Source of the DNA: Elusimicrobiota bacterium
GTDB taxonomy: Bacteria > Elusimicrobiota > Elusimicrobia > FEN-1173
Length of the DNA stretch: 64,000 bases
Assembly (NCBI GenBank): GCA_016721625.1
Contig: JADKHR010000001.1
Coordinates: 62,001 to 126,000, forward strand
Direction: 5' to 3'
Part shown: in pieces, positions 16,801-25,937 of the stretch
Numbering within the stretch: position 1 is the stretch's first letter
How the letters are laid out: the number at the start of each line of letters is the position of its first letter
Notes under the pieces: generated by a model
Database searches by the model: none
What the model saw: only the letters and a program-made list of their open reading frames with translations
What the model was told of the DNA's origin: nothing
Made by a program: the position numbers and the translations under genes

Positions 16801-19800
16801 CAGCGGTTCGCCAATGACGCCCTGGGGTTCGCGAAACGGGCTCGTAACAGGGTTTATAGTCCGGCGGATCTTCCCGCTTTGCAAAGGATTCTAAAGGCGG
16901 GATCGTTGACGAAAGATCATCGGGAGGCGTTGCGGAAGGAGCTCTCCAATCCCGCGACAATGACATCCCATTCTCCGGCGGGACCGGGGGTTCTTTCGCG
17001 CGGTGACTTTTGGGCTGAAACAGGGAAACGGTTGGAGGTCCGGCCGGGAGAGCCATGGAAACCCAGCCTCGACTTGTATTATTTTTCGATCACGCAATAT
17101 TCCCCGGGATCGATGGGTCGGGTGGAGCGTTGGTGGGCCGCACACGCCGACAAAATCCCAGCTTCCCTTCGGCGTTTCTTGCCGGAAACCTGGTTTCGCC
17201 GCTTGGTGGTGTTCATCCAGGCGCGGGCGTTCCATCTCTTTCAAGGGTCGAATTATGAAAGGGGAAACCGCGCCATCCGCACGGTTGTCGATGCGGTCAA
17301 AACCTGGGCCAAACGTGGCCGTTTCACTTGGTCGACGGTTTTAATTGGAAACAGCGTGGACAACGTTTTTGTGGCGCGGAGCCGTCAATTGGGGGAGGAT
17401 CCTCTGTCGACGGTCGGGTTTGCGGACATGGCCCGGTCGATCAAAAACCGTCTGAACGCGAGCGAATCGACCAGCGAGATCGACCCGCACCTCCTGGTGT
17501 TTCATGTGAGTTCCGGGGATTTGAAAAATCTTCCGGGGAACTCTTTGGCAGGGGCCTTGGACCTGATGGGCCGGACCGCGGACCTCTTGGAGGTCCATGC
17601 GCGGGAGGCCGCGGGGTATATGGGCAAAGGGTTGGACCAAGATCGATTGGTGAAAAGTTTGGAAGAAATATTCGACGTTCAAAAGGGCGAAAAGTTTGTT
17701 TCCTTGATTTTTAACCCCGATAAAGTGGAAAAACTCATGGCTGTTTACCGTCAATCACAAACCGAGGACAGCCTTCGGGGCGAGTCTTCTTTGTTTAGCC
17801 GGGCCCCGGCGGAATTAGGGAGCGCGCTCTTCCGCTCCTATCACTGGGTCCTTCAAAAGCTGGGAGTCGGCGAGCATCGGGCTCGGCTCTGGCTGGGCAG
17901 TCGGTATGTCCAGGGGTTCGTGGTCCCCTTCGTTGAATTGATCGGACTCCCCGGATTCGCCTGGGTTCTCGCGCCCTATCTGGGGTTTGCCCTCGCCGTC
18001 GTCCTCGGATCCGTGGCGTTTTCTTGGATTCATGGCTCGCCCCTGTCGGAGCGGGGTCCCCCGAGCCGTTGGAGTGAAATGGTGGGGCGGCAAGCCTCCA
18101 AGCAATTCCTGGTCCGCCTTTCGGCGGCCCTGGCCATCAATGCCCTCTCCCTCTTCATGGGCACCGATCAACTGTCCAACCTGCTTCAGGCCGCTCTACC
18201 GGCTCCGGATGCGGCGACGGTGGGTCTCACGGGATATATCGCCCACAGCGCATGGAATCTGTTTGTCCCTGAACAATTTCGGCTCACGCTTCGAAAGAAC
18301 GGGCATGGGATAAAAATCGATCAGGAACAAGACCCTCTCCAACGGCTTCTCTCCGGTTACGCTCACCATCACCCCGCCCCGAACTCTAGAAGGAGACAGT
18401 TGGATTCGAACCGCCTCACCAAGGCGTATAGCGCCCTTTCGGCCATGTATCCTCCGGGGGAAGCGGACCAGTCCTTTTCGATAGAATTGGCGGTCGCCGC
18501 CGCGGAATTCGGAGCCGAGATAAACACCGTTCTCGCCGCATTTCTCGGAGGCTATGCGAAAGAAAAAGGGGCCGGGCATATTCCAGACGATTTTCAAATC
18601 CTATCGGGCATGACGTTAAGGGATTTCTCGGCCGCCAAAACGAGAGCGGAGAATTGGCTCTCGGCCATGGCGACCCCCTTCCCGGTGTACCCCGAATCGA
18701 TTTCAATGATCCGGAATCAAATGGGGTTCTTTATGCAAGGGGCCCCCGCCCGGGATAAAGCCCCTCAGGAAGTTTTGCTTCTGACGCTCCTGGGGAAAAC
18801 CCTCTGGTTCGACCGCGACCCGGATACCTGGGTGGAGGCGGAATATTTATTTTCTCCCCTGGCGGAGCGTTTCGGCCTGGACGGACTGGCAACGGACATT
18901 CTCAATCACTTGTTTGAGAAGGAGCAGCCGGCCCGATACCGTGAGGTCCCCACGGCGTTCAAGGAGTTGACGGGGTTGGACTATTACGAGGCTCATACCG
19001 TTTTGGAAAATTTTCGATATCGGTTGGAAGGGCAACTCGACTCCCTTCTCCCGGATGAACTGAAAGGCAAAGCCAAATTGGTGGCGCGGGTAAAAGGCGT
19101 CGCCTCGATCGCGGAGAAACTGGAGCGGGACGGGAAGGGGAAGAACCTTTCTGAACTGACCGACCTATTCGGCCTAACGGTGGTCTTCCCCGACGGCCAC
19201 AGAGATCATGAGGTCGTTCGGCGGGCCTTGGAGAAATTTAAATTTTCCCTCAACCAAGAAAAAACAAAACTCAACCATCCGGAAGACCACCAATATGATT
19301 TTTATCGATTCGTGGGAGGGGTGTCTCTCCGGTCAGGGGTTCGCCCGAGTCGCCAGCAGACAATCGAATTGCAGGTCTATGACGAAAAAACGTGGCGTCT
19401 TTCAAAAGAAGGCGACGCGGCCCATTGGATATATAATCTTCAGAAAAGACTTGGCTCTCAGACCGTGGAAATAGACGATCTTTCGCTCACGGGAAACCTG
19501 CAAGAGGACGTTCGCTCGTTTTTAAATGATAAGTCCGAATCGGTTTTCGTCTCTGTTGTCATGGGGACGGAAATGGGAAAGCCCGTGTGCATCCCCGTCC
19601 GCCTCCAGAAAGGCGCCTTTTCCAAAGACGCCGCCGCGCATCGACGTATCGATCGGCTGAACCCCGGTTTCCTGGGATTGGACCTGTTGACCCCGTCCGC
19701 TTCCCCCCCTTCCCAATGGGAGAGGATCGCCTGGCCGAACGACCAACCGCTTCCTCCGGGAGCTGTTTTCGCCATTCGGCGAATGACCGGAAGACGCGTT

Positions 19801-22800
19801 TCTCTTCCCCGAAAAATCCAAGGCTCCATGTTAAGGCCCAGGACGCGACTGATGGATTTCCTGGCTTCCTCGGAAAATGCCAGTGGTCGGGGTCTTGCTA
19901 CCCGGGGACGGATTCTCGTTCAAGAGGAACTGAAAATAAGGAACGTGAAAATTAACAACGTGGTTCCCGTGCGCCAACAAGGCAAGTTTTCTCAATGGAA
20001 GCAAAGTCTTAGAAATCTATTTTCTCAGGGACTTGAGCCCGATCGTGAAAACGCGCTCTTGACCCCTCTCGCGCGAAAACAGGGGTTCTTTGACACCGAA
20101 GAGTTGTTCGCCTACTTGGGCGCCATCGAAGGCGATCCGGAGAATTTGAAAGAAGCCCTGGGCCTTGTTGTTTCGCGGCTATTGGACTCCCATCTCGAGG
20201 TTGAAACGGTCTTTGATCAAAATAGCACCCCAGGGTTTCTCGTTTCCGCGAAATACGACCGACCTGGGTTGGAGGTGGCCATCCGAAAAGTCTTTAAACA
20301 GTTTGGTTTTGTCGTCAGGGGGGGTGTCCATCGTTTGGGGTCACAGGAGGGAGATAAAGCGAAGGGAGTTAAACAACTCTATTGGGTTATAACCCCGGTC
20401 GACTGGAACCTTTTGCCCGAGGCCGCCAAAGCCATTCGTCAAATTCCGGATATTCCGTATGAGGGGAAGATGATGGATCTTCGCCTTAAAATCGCGAGTC
20501 CACTGGGGGTCGGGGACCACGAGAAAATCCTTGAGGTGCTTTCTCATGCGGCGATCAGTTTTAAAAATCTCACTCTTCCTGACGCGAGCGAGTCTCGTTT
20601 TGTCATCGATGTGAGTGTTCCAGCTGGAACGCAGAAAATGGTGAGGGAAGTGTTGGAGAAGGCCTTGCCCGAAACGGATGGGTACGTGATAGAAATTGGA
20701 TCTGCGGAACTTCTGGCGTCCGGCACCGGTTCTTCGATGCCTGTCGCCCTTTTCTTCGGTCTTCCGGTTTTGGAACCCACGTTGCTTTCGGCGGCGATTC
20801 TCGGAGTTATCCTAGGGCTTGTGTTCTTCCGTGATGATTTGCGGTCGCCGTCGGAGGCCTGGCGCTTCCTTAAAATGCGCGTTTCCGAATGGTTCTCACC
20901 GTCGCTCGGGCGATCGTTGGTTTCCCGTTGGGCTGGAGCGGGTGGTTTGGTCATCTTCCTGTTGTTGGTCCCGGGCAACGTGGACCTGTTCGCCGCCGGG
21001 GTTTTGCCTTTCTTGGCCCTGGGTATGAACGAAGCGGGTTCCCCGGCGCCCAAGCCGTTGGGCGAGCGGGTGGATTCGTTCATGGAGGGGTTGCGGGGCC
21101 ACGAGGGGCCCGCTGTATTAAGGGCGGGCCTTGAGTTGGTCGGATCCTGCGGCGGGGTCATCGATGATCTGAGGACGGTCCGCAATGCGATCCGCGAAAA
21201 TGCCGTTCGGAAAGCCGGTAGCGAATCCGGAGGAATGGCGGCGGTGGGGCAAATCAGCAAGATCGCGGAGGCTCGGTTGGTCCTCGCGGAAGTCAAACAG
21301 CTCCTCCGCCAATGGAGGAGAGAACTGAATCAAAACGGTGCGAAAATCATTTTCGACAAGGTTCTCGCACAACAGCAGGTGGATGCGCTGGGTAAAAAAT
21401 GGTTGATTGTCCCGCTTCATGGCAACATGGAGACCGCTCCAGCCCACATGAGAAGAGATCTGGATCCTATCCACAACCTGGGACGTTTCCTCCTTAACCA
21501 AGCGATTGAGGCCATCACCGAAAGACAGGGGGAAGATAGAAAAAAAACGGATAGTTTGTTGAAGGAAGCTTTGAGCGACGTGGATTTTGCCGCCAAAGGA
21601 ATCCTTCAAGCAAAATTCAGGACCCATTCGAAAGTTATGGTTTGGAACAATCTTCTCACGTTGGATCCTGCCCCTCTTATTGAAAAGGGGAAAAACTCGG
21701 GCGGTTTGGCCGCTGTCCTGCGATTCCCCGCTTCTTTGGGGGGCCACGCTTTGTTCGGCAGGGATTTCCTCACTCCGCTGTTTCTGGCCGCGGGGGCCAA
21801 CCAGGGAGCGACGGATTATGTGCGGGCGCTCTTAAGGAGGCTCGGGGTTACTTGGGAGCCGAACCAGGTGGAGGTGGATCCTGCCCGGAACTGGCGAGAT
21901 CCGAAAAAGGGGTTGTTCCTTTTAATCGCGGGGGAAATGTTCCGGGTTCTCCGGGCGGCCGGGTACGCCGTTCTGGCGGAGGATAGTGATCACCGCGTGG
22001 CGATCGAATCCGTTTTACGGGAGATCCGACTACATAAGACCGCCGGGGTTGAGCGGTTCAATATTCGGGTTCACGTGCTACGTTCTTTAACGGCCCCCGT
22101 GATTGGAATTCACGAAAAGGAATTTGCTTTTCATGTTCGCGGAGCGGACGATTTCTTTGATATTTATGTGCATGAAAAAACCCTGGACGGGTGGAAGGCT
22201 TCAGAAAAGGGAGAAGACTATTACCGTTCCGCCCTCATGGTCCTGTTTTACCATGAGTGGGCGGAGAGTTTTGGGGTGTCCCACGCCGAACTGGAGCGCA
22301 TGGGTTTAACGATTGAGGGATTGAACTTGATGTTCGCGTCGGGGGACAGCCCGGACGATATTCGAGTGGAAATCATGCAACGCGGGATGTTGTCGATGGG
22401 AATGGTGGAGCCGGATGGACGGGTTTTGGATGTCCGATCCAGGGCCCAGGCCGCGTTGGCCCTGGAGGCGATGGTCCCCAAGGATCTTCCCCGCGACGTT
22501 CAGGGCTATGTGGGGACCTGGCAGATTTCGGAGGATCTTGGTCTTGTCTCAAAACAAAACTTGGAGGCCCTTCGGAACTCTCTCCCGGGGCAAGGGAAAG
22601 ATACCTACGCACGGTTCCAAAGTGGAAAGCCAACGCCGGAGATCGATACGATGTTGGACGGGTTCCACAGCAATGATGTCGACTCTTTGGAAAGCGGTGT
22701 TCGGCTGGAGGCGGAACGGCTTGATCAAAAAGAACAGAAATTGGTGGATGAACTGGCGCGGGATATTTTGGCCCGAGTGAAAGGTGTTTTGAGCGCAGAG

Positions 22801-23700
22801 GGCGGGCGGACTATGGCCAGGGCCGAACCGTCGTATTTCCAGATTAAAAAGGAATTGGCGTTAATTCACGCGCTGGGGGGGAGCCTCTTCCTGTCCTTCT
22901 CCCGCCGGGACCCGTCGAGCCGATCCGTTCCCCCGGGACTTCTCCGGCTCTACCAGGAACGGGACCTGGCGTGGTTGGACCAACTTCCTTTCATGAACGC
23001 GCCATTCGGTTCCTTGGATCGGGAAGCCATCCTGTCGTCAACCCGGCGGACCGCCGAAGGGTATCGGGAAATCGCCGAAACTCGGCACGGGTTGGTGGGG
23101 GCCTTCGCCGCCTTGGACGAATCCTTGCTGGACGAATCCACCACCCCGGTCTTCCGGATATCCCAGGACCTTCTGGAGGGCCAGGCTCCCCTGACTGGCC
23201 CCCAACGCACGGCCCTGCGGGAGCTGACCGCCTTGGCGCGCCGGGCGGCGGTGGATCCCACCGTGGCGGGGCGGGTCGCGTTCCTGGTGGATAAAGGAGA
23301 AGGAGAGGCCCTTTCGTCTATGGAAATGTTGGGCCGGTTGGAAACCCGGTTGGGGATCGCCAGGGGAGCCTTGGGCGTCCTGGGGGCCGGCCGGGTGCTG
23401 AGCAACGAAAACCTTTTTGAAGAAAGTGTGGAGAATGGACGGACGGTCCGAACGTATTTAGCCAAAAAACTTTTCGTCCTGCTGGAAGCGAACGGCGTCC
23501 CATCCAAACGCGTGGACATCTATTCCGTCCCGCCAACGGATACGCTGGCCGAGGTATGGGATATCTCCGGTTTGAATGGAACCGCGGGCTTGGTTCTGCG
23601 GCTCATCGAACTGTGGGCCGGCGACGTGGCCATCCGGGTTTCCTCGGAATACGGCGTGGATTTTGAGAAACGAATGAGGGCGGTTAAATCTTCCGCCTAG
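13831..23700 (+). CDS. Giant 3289-aa multidomain membrane protein: Tiki/TraB-like, GGDEF, RelA/SpoT-like and metalloprotease-like regions
   Basis: One uninterrupted 9.87-kb frame. A signal or membrane segment lies at residues 8-32. Residues ~130-560 form an extracytoplasmic domain with IHIQDLHDSTEAQRN (His139), VGLEGA, LLWGVEDLRAYEANV and AGGFHT (His526), shared with the second giant protein. A hydrophobic helix lies near 597-615. A GGDEF-like domain follows, with GGDEF itself intact at 828-832, FTVSMGAV, and ANDALGFAKRARNRVY. Transmembrane clusters lie near 1362-1445 and 2301-2400. A RelA/SpoT-like region at ~1670-1870 has SPLAERFGLDGLATDIL but no HD pair, then R1753-V-K1755, D1778 and E1846 (IELQVYDE), and AAHWIYN. 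ACT-like repeats may follow. Near the C-terminus HEWAE (2808-2812) resembles a broken HExxH. Function unknown; a nucleotide-signalling envelope protein is inferred. Confidence 0.85.
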   Translation: MKNRKGAFNRRILASVVSLVYSVANVAFCHAAETNFWSTRLAAARQAGPSRGASAPKTSDALILAQLPGGARLDFPGPMESSVVPTVPLEHLVGGKTPVFESDLPRWLADVVAPFGNMRDVFLSKQPGAPLVIHIQDLHDSTEAQRNIAGLVEALQDQRGVSLVGLEGAQGGFATEAFRSFPDGDLTKAVAEHFMEEGYLGGPEFAGITAKRMPLLWGVEDLRAYEANVASVKASAKNIPEVEVFLREARRVMGEVKKRRLSLPLLEFDRHLTGYHSRTEPLGSYTRYLLHRSRVPPDKVPNLILLRDALDWEETLDFKKIEAERAALLNRMVGGLSKENLDRLVARSVLYRLARISYGDYYRFLRSLCVESGIRLDDFDQLSAYVRYVLLAERINRNNLLLELSGLEREVQDGLAVTPEEKEVVGAARHLALLERLVRHAFTPADWVYHLSHEADIRGVGKTIVSLAEQTGVPNDLSPPAPETLQPFEEFCLQALGRNGALVQNLLDKMKMENRPTAVLVAGGFHTEGLTQLFRQKDVSYAVVTPKINATLPDGTRSLELLARDPAPLEKLFAGETLNIPTPRMMAEGNAGFGLVKKMSVYFGATLLALLVAATNVAPSARATESVEAFPGITRVDVRRSGPSEVLSRFELDNGASVPVRSFVGVKGAVPPFAPVVTATFQDRSVSLAPAIGISFEERLRGAWEGALSFAAGVGTLVRGRRAKTSTVGLDLSPYAAGIDPWGSKAEGDQAILSLVSSEASDGYVASGDFDLTGNVNLSFGKTTIGSITESESGDLLASQGSSLFWEERAVLAAAVGSVGGNIYAGAGGDEFRIVISGADAKERLAIATADFNAHFVGRYAFFHLSHPHPDAEDVQTELKEKVRSFAQNRATAEESNPTFRLVRFGDGFSLVLRREGTTPLTSRGLQDALGLERGVRERKVERLGLSPFTVSMGAVPVSMAREALALVGGNEDVAEVDRQVLPAELMVWVQRFANDALGFAKRARNRVYSPADLPALQRILKAGSLTKDHREALRKELSNPATMTSHSPAGPGVLSRGDFWAETGKRLEVRPGEPWKPSLDLYYFSITQYSPGSMGRVERWWAAHADKIPASLRRFLPETWFRRLVVFIQARAFHLFQGSNYERGNRAIRTVVDAVKTWAKRGRFTWSTVLIGNSVDNVFVARSRQLGEDPLSTVGFADMARSIKNRLNASESTSEIDPHLLVFHVSSGDLKNLPGNSLAGALDLMGRTADLLEVHAREAAGYMGKGLDQDRLVKSLEEIFDVQKGEKFVSLIFNPDKVEKLMAVYRQSQTEDSLRGESSLFSRAPAELGSALFRSYHWVLQKLGVGEHRARLWLGSRYVQGFVVPFVELIGLPGFAWVLAPYLGFALAVVLGSVAFSWIHGSPLSERGPPSRWSEMVGRQASKQFLVRLSAALAINALSLFMGTDQLSNLLQAALPAPDAATVGLTGYIAHSAWNLFVPEQFRLTLRKNGHGIKIDQEQDPLQRLLSGYAHHHPAPNSRRRQLDSNRLTKAYSALSAMYPPGEADQSFSIELAVAAAEFGAEINTVLAAFLGGYAKEKGAGHIPDDFQILSGMTLRDFSAAKTRAENWLSAMATPFPVYPESISMIRNQMGFFMQGAPARDKAPQEVLLLTLLGKTLWFDRDPDTWVEAEYLFSPLAERFGLDGLATDILNHLFEKEQPARYREVPTAFKELTGLDYYEAHTVLENFRYRLEGQLDSLLPDELKGKAKLVARVKGVASIAEKLERDGKGKNLSELTDLFGLTVVFPDGHRDHEVVRRALEKFKFSLNQEKTKLNHPEDHQYDFYRFVGGVSLRSGVRPSRQQTIELQVYDEKTWRLSKEGDAAHWIYNLQKRLGSQTVEIDDLSLTGNLQEDVRSFLNDKSESVFVSVVMGTEMGKPVCIPVRLQKGAFSKDAAAHRRIDRLNPGFLGLDLLTPSASPPSQWERIAWPNDQPLPPGAVFAIRRMTGRRVSLPRKIQGSMLRPRTRLMDFLASSENASGRGLATRGRILVQEELKIRNVKINNVVPVRQQGKFSQWKQSLRNLFSQGLEPDRENALLTPLARKQGFFDTEELFAYLGAIEGDPENLKEALGLVVSRLLDSHLEVETVFDQNSTPGFLVSAKYDRPGLEVAIRKVFKQFGFVVRGGVHRLGSQEGDKAKGVKQLYWVITPVDWNLLPEAAKAIRQIPDIPYEGKMMDLRLKIASPLGVGDHEKILEVLSHAAISFKNLTLPDASESRFVIDVSVPAGTQKMVREVLEKALPETDGYVIEIGSAELLASGTGSSMPVALFFGLPVLEPTLLSAAILGVILGLVFFRDDLRSPSEAWRFLKMRVSEWFSPSLGRSLVSRWAGAGGLVIFLLLVPGNVDLFAAGVLPFLALGMNEAGSPAPKPLGERVDSFMEGLRGHEGPAVLRAGLELVGSCGGVIDDLRTVRNAIRENAVRKAGSESGGMAAVGQISKIAEARLVLAEVKQLLRQWRRELNQNGAKIIFDKVLAQQQVDALGKKWLIVPLHGNMETAPAHMRRDLDPIHNLGRFLLNQAIEAITERQGEDRKKTDSLLKEALSDVDFAAKGILQAKFRTHSKVMVWNNLLTLDPAPLIEKGKNSGGLAAVLRFPASLGGHALFGRDFLTPLFLAAGANQGATDYVRALLRRLGVTWEPNQVEVDPARNWRDPKKGLFLLIAGEMFRVLRAAGYAVLAEDSDHRVAIESVLREIRLHKTAGVERFNIRVHVLRSLTAPVIGIHEKEFAFHVRGADDFFDIYVHEKTLDGWKASEKGEDYYRSALMVLFYHEWAESFGVSHAELERMGLTIEGLNLMFASGDSPDDIRVEIMQRGMLSMGMVEPDGRVLDVRSRAQAALALEAMVPKDLPRDVQGYVGTWQISEDLGLVSKQNLEALRNSLPGQGKDTYARFQSGKPTPEIDTMLDGFHSNDVDSLESGVRLEAERLDQKEQKLVDELARDILARVKGVLSAEGGRTMARAEPSYFQIKKELALIHALGGSLFLSFSRRDPSSRSVPPGLLRLYQERDLAWLDQLPFMNAPFGSLDREAILSSTRRTAEGYREIAETRHGLVGAFAALDESLLDESTTPVFRISQDLLEGQAPLTGPQRTALRELTALARRAAVDPTVAGRVAFLVDKGEGEALSSMEMLGRLETRLGIARGALGVLGAGRVLSNENLFEESVENGRTVRTYLAKKLFVLLEANGVPSKRVDIYSVPPTDTLAEVWDISGLNGTAGLVLRLIELWAGDVAIRVSSEYGVDFEKRMRAVKSSA

Positions 23701-23776
23701 TTGGGGTTCATCCCGGAAAGGAGATCCTTTTCATTCCCGTTGTGTGAATTACCAACTTTGCTCTGGTCGTTCGTTT

Positions 23777-23809
23777 GCGTATAGTATAAAAGTGAAGGGC
23801 GTCCCCTAA
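23777..23809 (+). repeat. Interspersed 33-bp intergenic repeat, copy 2
   Basis: Identical to copy 1 except TATAAA for TATAAT. It lies between the convergent ends of the giant gene (23700) and the minus-strand oxidoreductase (stop at 23821). The remaining 23701-23776 shows no gene. Confidence 0.8.
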
Positions 23810-23820
23810 AATTGGTGGAG

Positions 23821-24876
23821 TTAAACGAGGACGATTTTGCCGAAGTTTTTTCGTTCTTCCATTCGGGTGTGGGCTTGGGCGGCGTCTTTGAGGGGGTAGA
23901 CGGAATCGAGGACCGGGTTCAGGCGGCCGGCTTGGACATGGGCGAGGACCTCTTTCAGGCCTTCCTTTTTTCCCATGCGGGAGCCGTGGATGGCGATGTT
24001 GCGGCCGAAGAGGGATCGTAGATCAAACTGAATTTGTCTTCCGCTGGTGGCTCCGCAGGTCAGGAGCTTGCCTCCTTTAGCGATGGAGTTTAGACTTTTT
24101 TCGAAGGTGTCTTGGCCGATGTGTTCGACCACCAGGTCCACGCCGCGTTTGTCGGTTAATCGCATCACTTCCTGCTGAAAATCCGTTGCCCGGTAATTCA
24201 CCACGTCATCTGCCCCGAGGGCCTTCGCCCTCTTTCCTTTCTCCGGATGGCCTACCGTTGTAATGACGTGGGCCCCCTTTAGCTTTGCGATTTGGATGGC
24301 GGCGATGCCGAGGCCGCTTCCCCCGGCATGGATGAGAACGGTTTGGCCTGGTTGGATATTTCCGTTCGTGACCAGCATGTGCCAGGCGGTGAGAAAAACC
24401 AGGGGGACGGAGGCCGCTTCTTCAAAACTGAGCGGGTCGGGAAAGGGCAGTAGGTTGGCGGCGGGGACCTTTACCCGTTCGGCGTAGCCGCCGTTGGACT
24501 GTTGGCCCAGGATGTCGTAACGGTCGCACAGGTGATCGTCGCCGGAAAGGCACTGGGGACAGGTTCCGCAGGAAATTCCAGGGGCCACCAAGACCTTTTG
24601 GCCAGGACTCCAGCCGGTGACGTTGGGGCCCACCGAGTCGATGATTCCCGACACGTCGGCGCCGAGGATGTGGGGAAGGGGCACGGAAATCCCGGGGATC
24701 CCCATGCGGATCCAAATGTCCAAATGGTTGAGGGCGCAGGCTTTGACCTGGACCAAAACCTCGTTGGGGCCCGGCTGGGGGGCGGGGACTTCCCCGAACG
24801 TTAGGACGTCGGGGCCGCCGTGTTGGTTGAAGAAGACGGCTTTCAATCGACCCTGGTCGCCCGATAAATCGGGCAA
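23821..24876 (-). CDS. Zinc-type medium-chain alcohol dehydrogenase / quinone-oxidoreductase-like
   Basis: This is an NAD(P)-dependent MDR-family oxidoreductase; the substrate is unknown. ALNHLDIWIRMG and LPHILGADVSGIIDSVG form the catalytic-domain core. CGTCPQCLSGDDHLC gives the four cysteines of the structural zinc site. HAGGSGLGIAAIQIAKLKGA is the Rossmann nucleotide motif. At ~350 aa it is full length. The nominal TTG at 24876 gives ten extra residues; family members usually start at the K-A-V-F-F equivalent, so TTG at 24846 behind AGGG is a good alternative. It is the downstream partner of the chlorite-dismutase-like gene, 26 bp apart, and may share its transcript. Confidence 0.85.
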   Translation of the reverse strand: MPDLSGDQGRLKAVFFNQHGGPDVLTFGEVPAPQPGPNEVLVQVKACALNHLDIWIRMGIPGISVPLPHILGADVSGIIDSVGPNVTGWSPGQKVLVAPGISCGTCPQCLSGDDHLCDRYDILGQQSNGGYAERVKVPAANLLPFPDPLSFEEAASVPLVFLTAWHMLVTNGNIQPGQTVLIHAGGSGLGIAAIQIAKLKGAHVITTVGHPEKGKRAKALGADDVVNYRATDFQQEVMRLTDKRGVDLVVEHIGQDTFEKSLNSIAKGGKLLTCGATSGRQIQFDLRSLFGRNIAIHGSRMGKKEGLKEVLAHVQAGRLNPVLDSVYPLKDAAQAHTRMEERKNFGKIVLV

Positions 24877-24902
24877 CTACGCTGGACCGGCCAAAAGGGC
24901 AT

Positions 24903-25640
24903 TTATGCGATGAGATTCAGGGTTTCTTCCAAGGTGCGGTGGACGCCGGTGAAGATCGGGGTGTCCCGCACGGTGAAGCGGCTCCCTTGGGTTTCCCTTA
25001 AGGCCATGACCAAATCCAGGAAGTCGGAGGGGTAATCGGATTCGAAGGCGACGACGAAATCTTGGTCGTCTAAGCCGAACGAATAGGTGGTGTTCAATTT
25101 GACGGAGGGGAACTTGTTTCCCACCACGATGTGTTCGTCCATCATTTTTTGGCGTTCCGACATGGGGAGAAGATACCACTCCCGCGTCTTCACGAAAGGA
25201 TAGACGAAGAGATATTTGTATTTTCCGGGTTGGATTTTGGTGCGTTGGTTTTCGTGTTCGGGGTTGAGTTTGTCCACGTAGGTTGACCGTTTGGATTGGG
25301 CCAGGAAGGCGTGGGGGGTGGTGAGATAACCCCCCAAGCGGGTGCGGTGGAGCGCGGCGGACATGTCTTCGAAATCTTCCAGGCGGTAGCTGATGCGCCA
25401 GAGGAAGAAGTCGGTTTCCGCTCGGAACCCAAACGTGGAGTAGGCCAGGGTAATGACGGAGGAGGAAAACGCTTTCAGGGCGTCCAAGGCTTCTTTTTTG
25501 CCGGCGGCCCGTTCGGCTTCCGGCAGACGGCGCCAGGCGGGGTCCAGTTTGTAAAAGGCGAAGTTGACGAACTGCCGGGCGGCCGGGGGAGCGGCGGGGT
25601 TGGCCGGGTGTCCGGCGGGATGGGTGGCGGGAGCGTTCAT
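24903..25640 (-). CDS. Chlorite-dismutase-family protein, coproheme decarboxylase (HemQ/ChdC)-like
   Basis: ChdC turns coproheme into heme b in the coproporphyrin-dependent pathway; other family members are chlorite dismutases. The second half fits HemQ: YLFVYPFVKTREWYLLPM, then SERQKMMDEH (expected heme-ligand His) and SYSFGLDDQDFVVAFESD-like sequence followed by MALRETQGSRF. The Tyr of VYPFVK corresponds to the catalytic Tyr of ChdC. At 245 aa it has the single-subunit ChdC size. No other heme genes are nearby, so the role rests on family features. ATG at 25640 has GGAGGA upstream. It faces the giant-2 leader divergently. Confidence 0.75.
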   Translation of the reverse strand: MNAPATHPAGHPANPAAPPAARQFVNFAFYKLDPAWRRLPEAERAAGKKEALDALKAFSSSVITLAYSTFGFRAETDFFLWRISYRLEDFEDMSAALHRTRLGGYLTTPHAFLAQSKRSTYVDKLNPEHENQRTKIQPGKYKYLFVYPFVKTREWYLLPMSERQKMMDEHIVVGNKFPSVKLNTTYSFGLDDQDFVVAFESDYPSDFLDLVMALRETQGSRFTVRDTPIFTGVHRTLEETLNLIA

Positions 25641-25675
25641 GAGTCCTCCAACGGTGTTGTCGACGTAAAAATGAC

Positions 25676-25703
25676 TTGACTTTCGTCATTCATATGCTAA
25701 CAT
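25676..25703 (+). promoter_or_regulatory. Candidate promoter for the second giant gene
   Basis: TTGACT (25676-25681), a 16-bp spacer and TAACAT (25698-25703), with TGC just before as an extended -10. It would produce a ~230-nt leader holding two terminator-like hairpins before ATG 25938. Confidence 0.5.
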
Positions 25704-25741
25704 ATTGACAGCACACAGGTGTGCGAAGAAGTGACAACGAC

Positions 25742-25778
25742 GTCCTACCGGGCCCAGGCCCTGTGGGACTTTTTATTT
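25742..25778 (+). terminator. Terminator-like hairpin in leader of giant 2
   Basis: GTCC (25742) pairs with GGAC (25766-25769), and inside it GGGCC pairs with GGCCC around 2 nt. TTTTTATTTT follows. It lies ~45 nt after the predicted transcription start, so it could attenuate the downstream gene. Confidence 0.55.
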
Positions 25779-25873
25779 TCGGTCGAAAAGGGAGAACTCG
25801 ACCAATTTTTTCAGCTTTGGCGGGGGTCACCCGCCGGGGCCGGGCCGCCCCACCGGGGCGAATCCAACGGACG

Positions 25874-25918
25874 AAGGCGTCTCGTGCGCACGCGCGCATG
25901 AGGCGCCTTTTTGTTTTT
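25874..25918 (+). terminator. Second terminator-like hairpin directly before giant 2
   Basis: AAGGCG (25874-25879) pairs with CGCCTT (25904-25909), with TCTC/GAGG and GTGCGC/GCGCGC pairs inside, followed by TTTTTGTTTTT. The ribosome site AAAGGAG of giant 2 comes only ~6 nt later. A terminator this close to a start suggests conditional read-through. Confidence 0.65.
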
Positions 25919-25937
25919 CAGGACAAAGGAGAATTTT

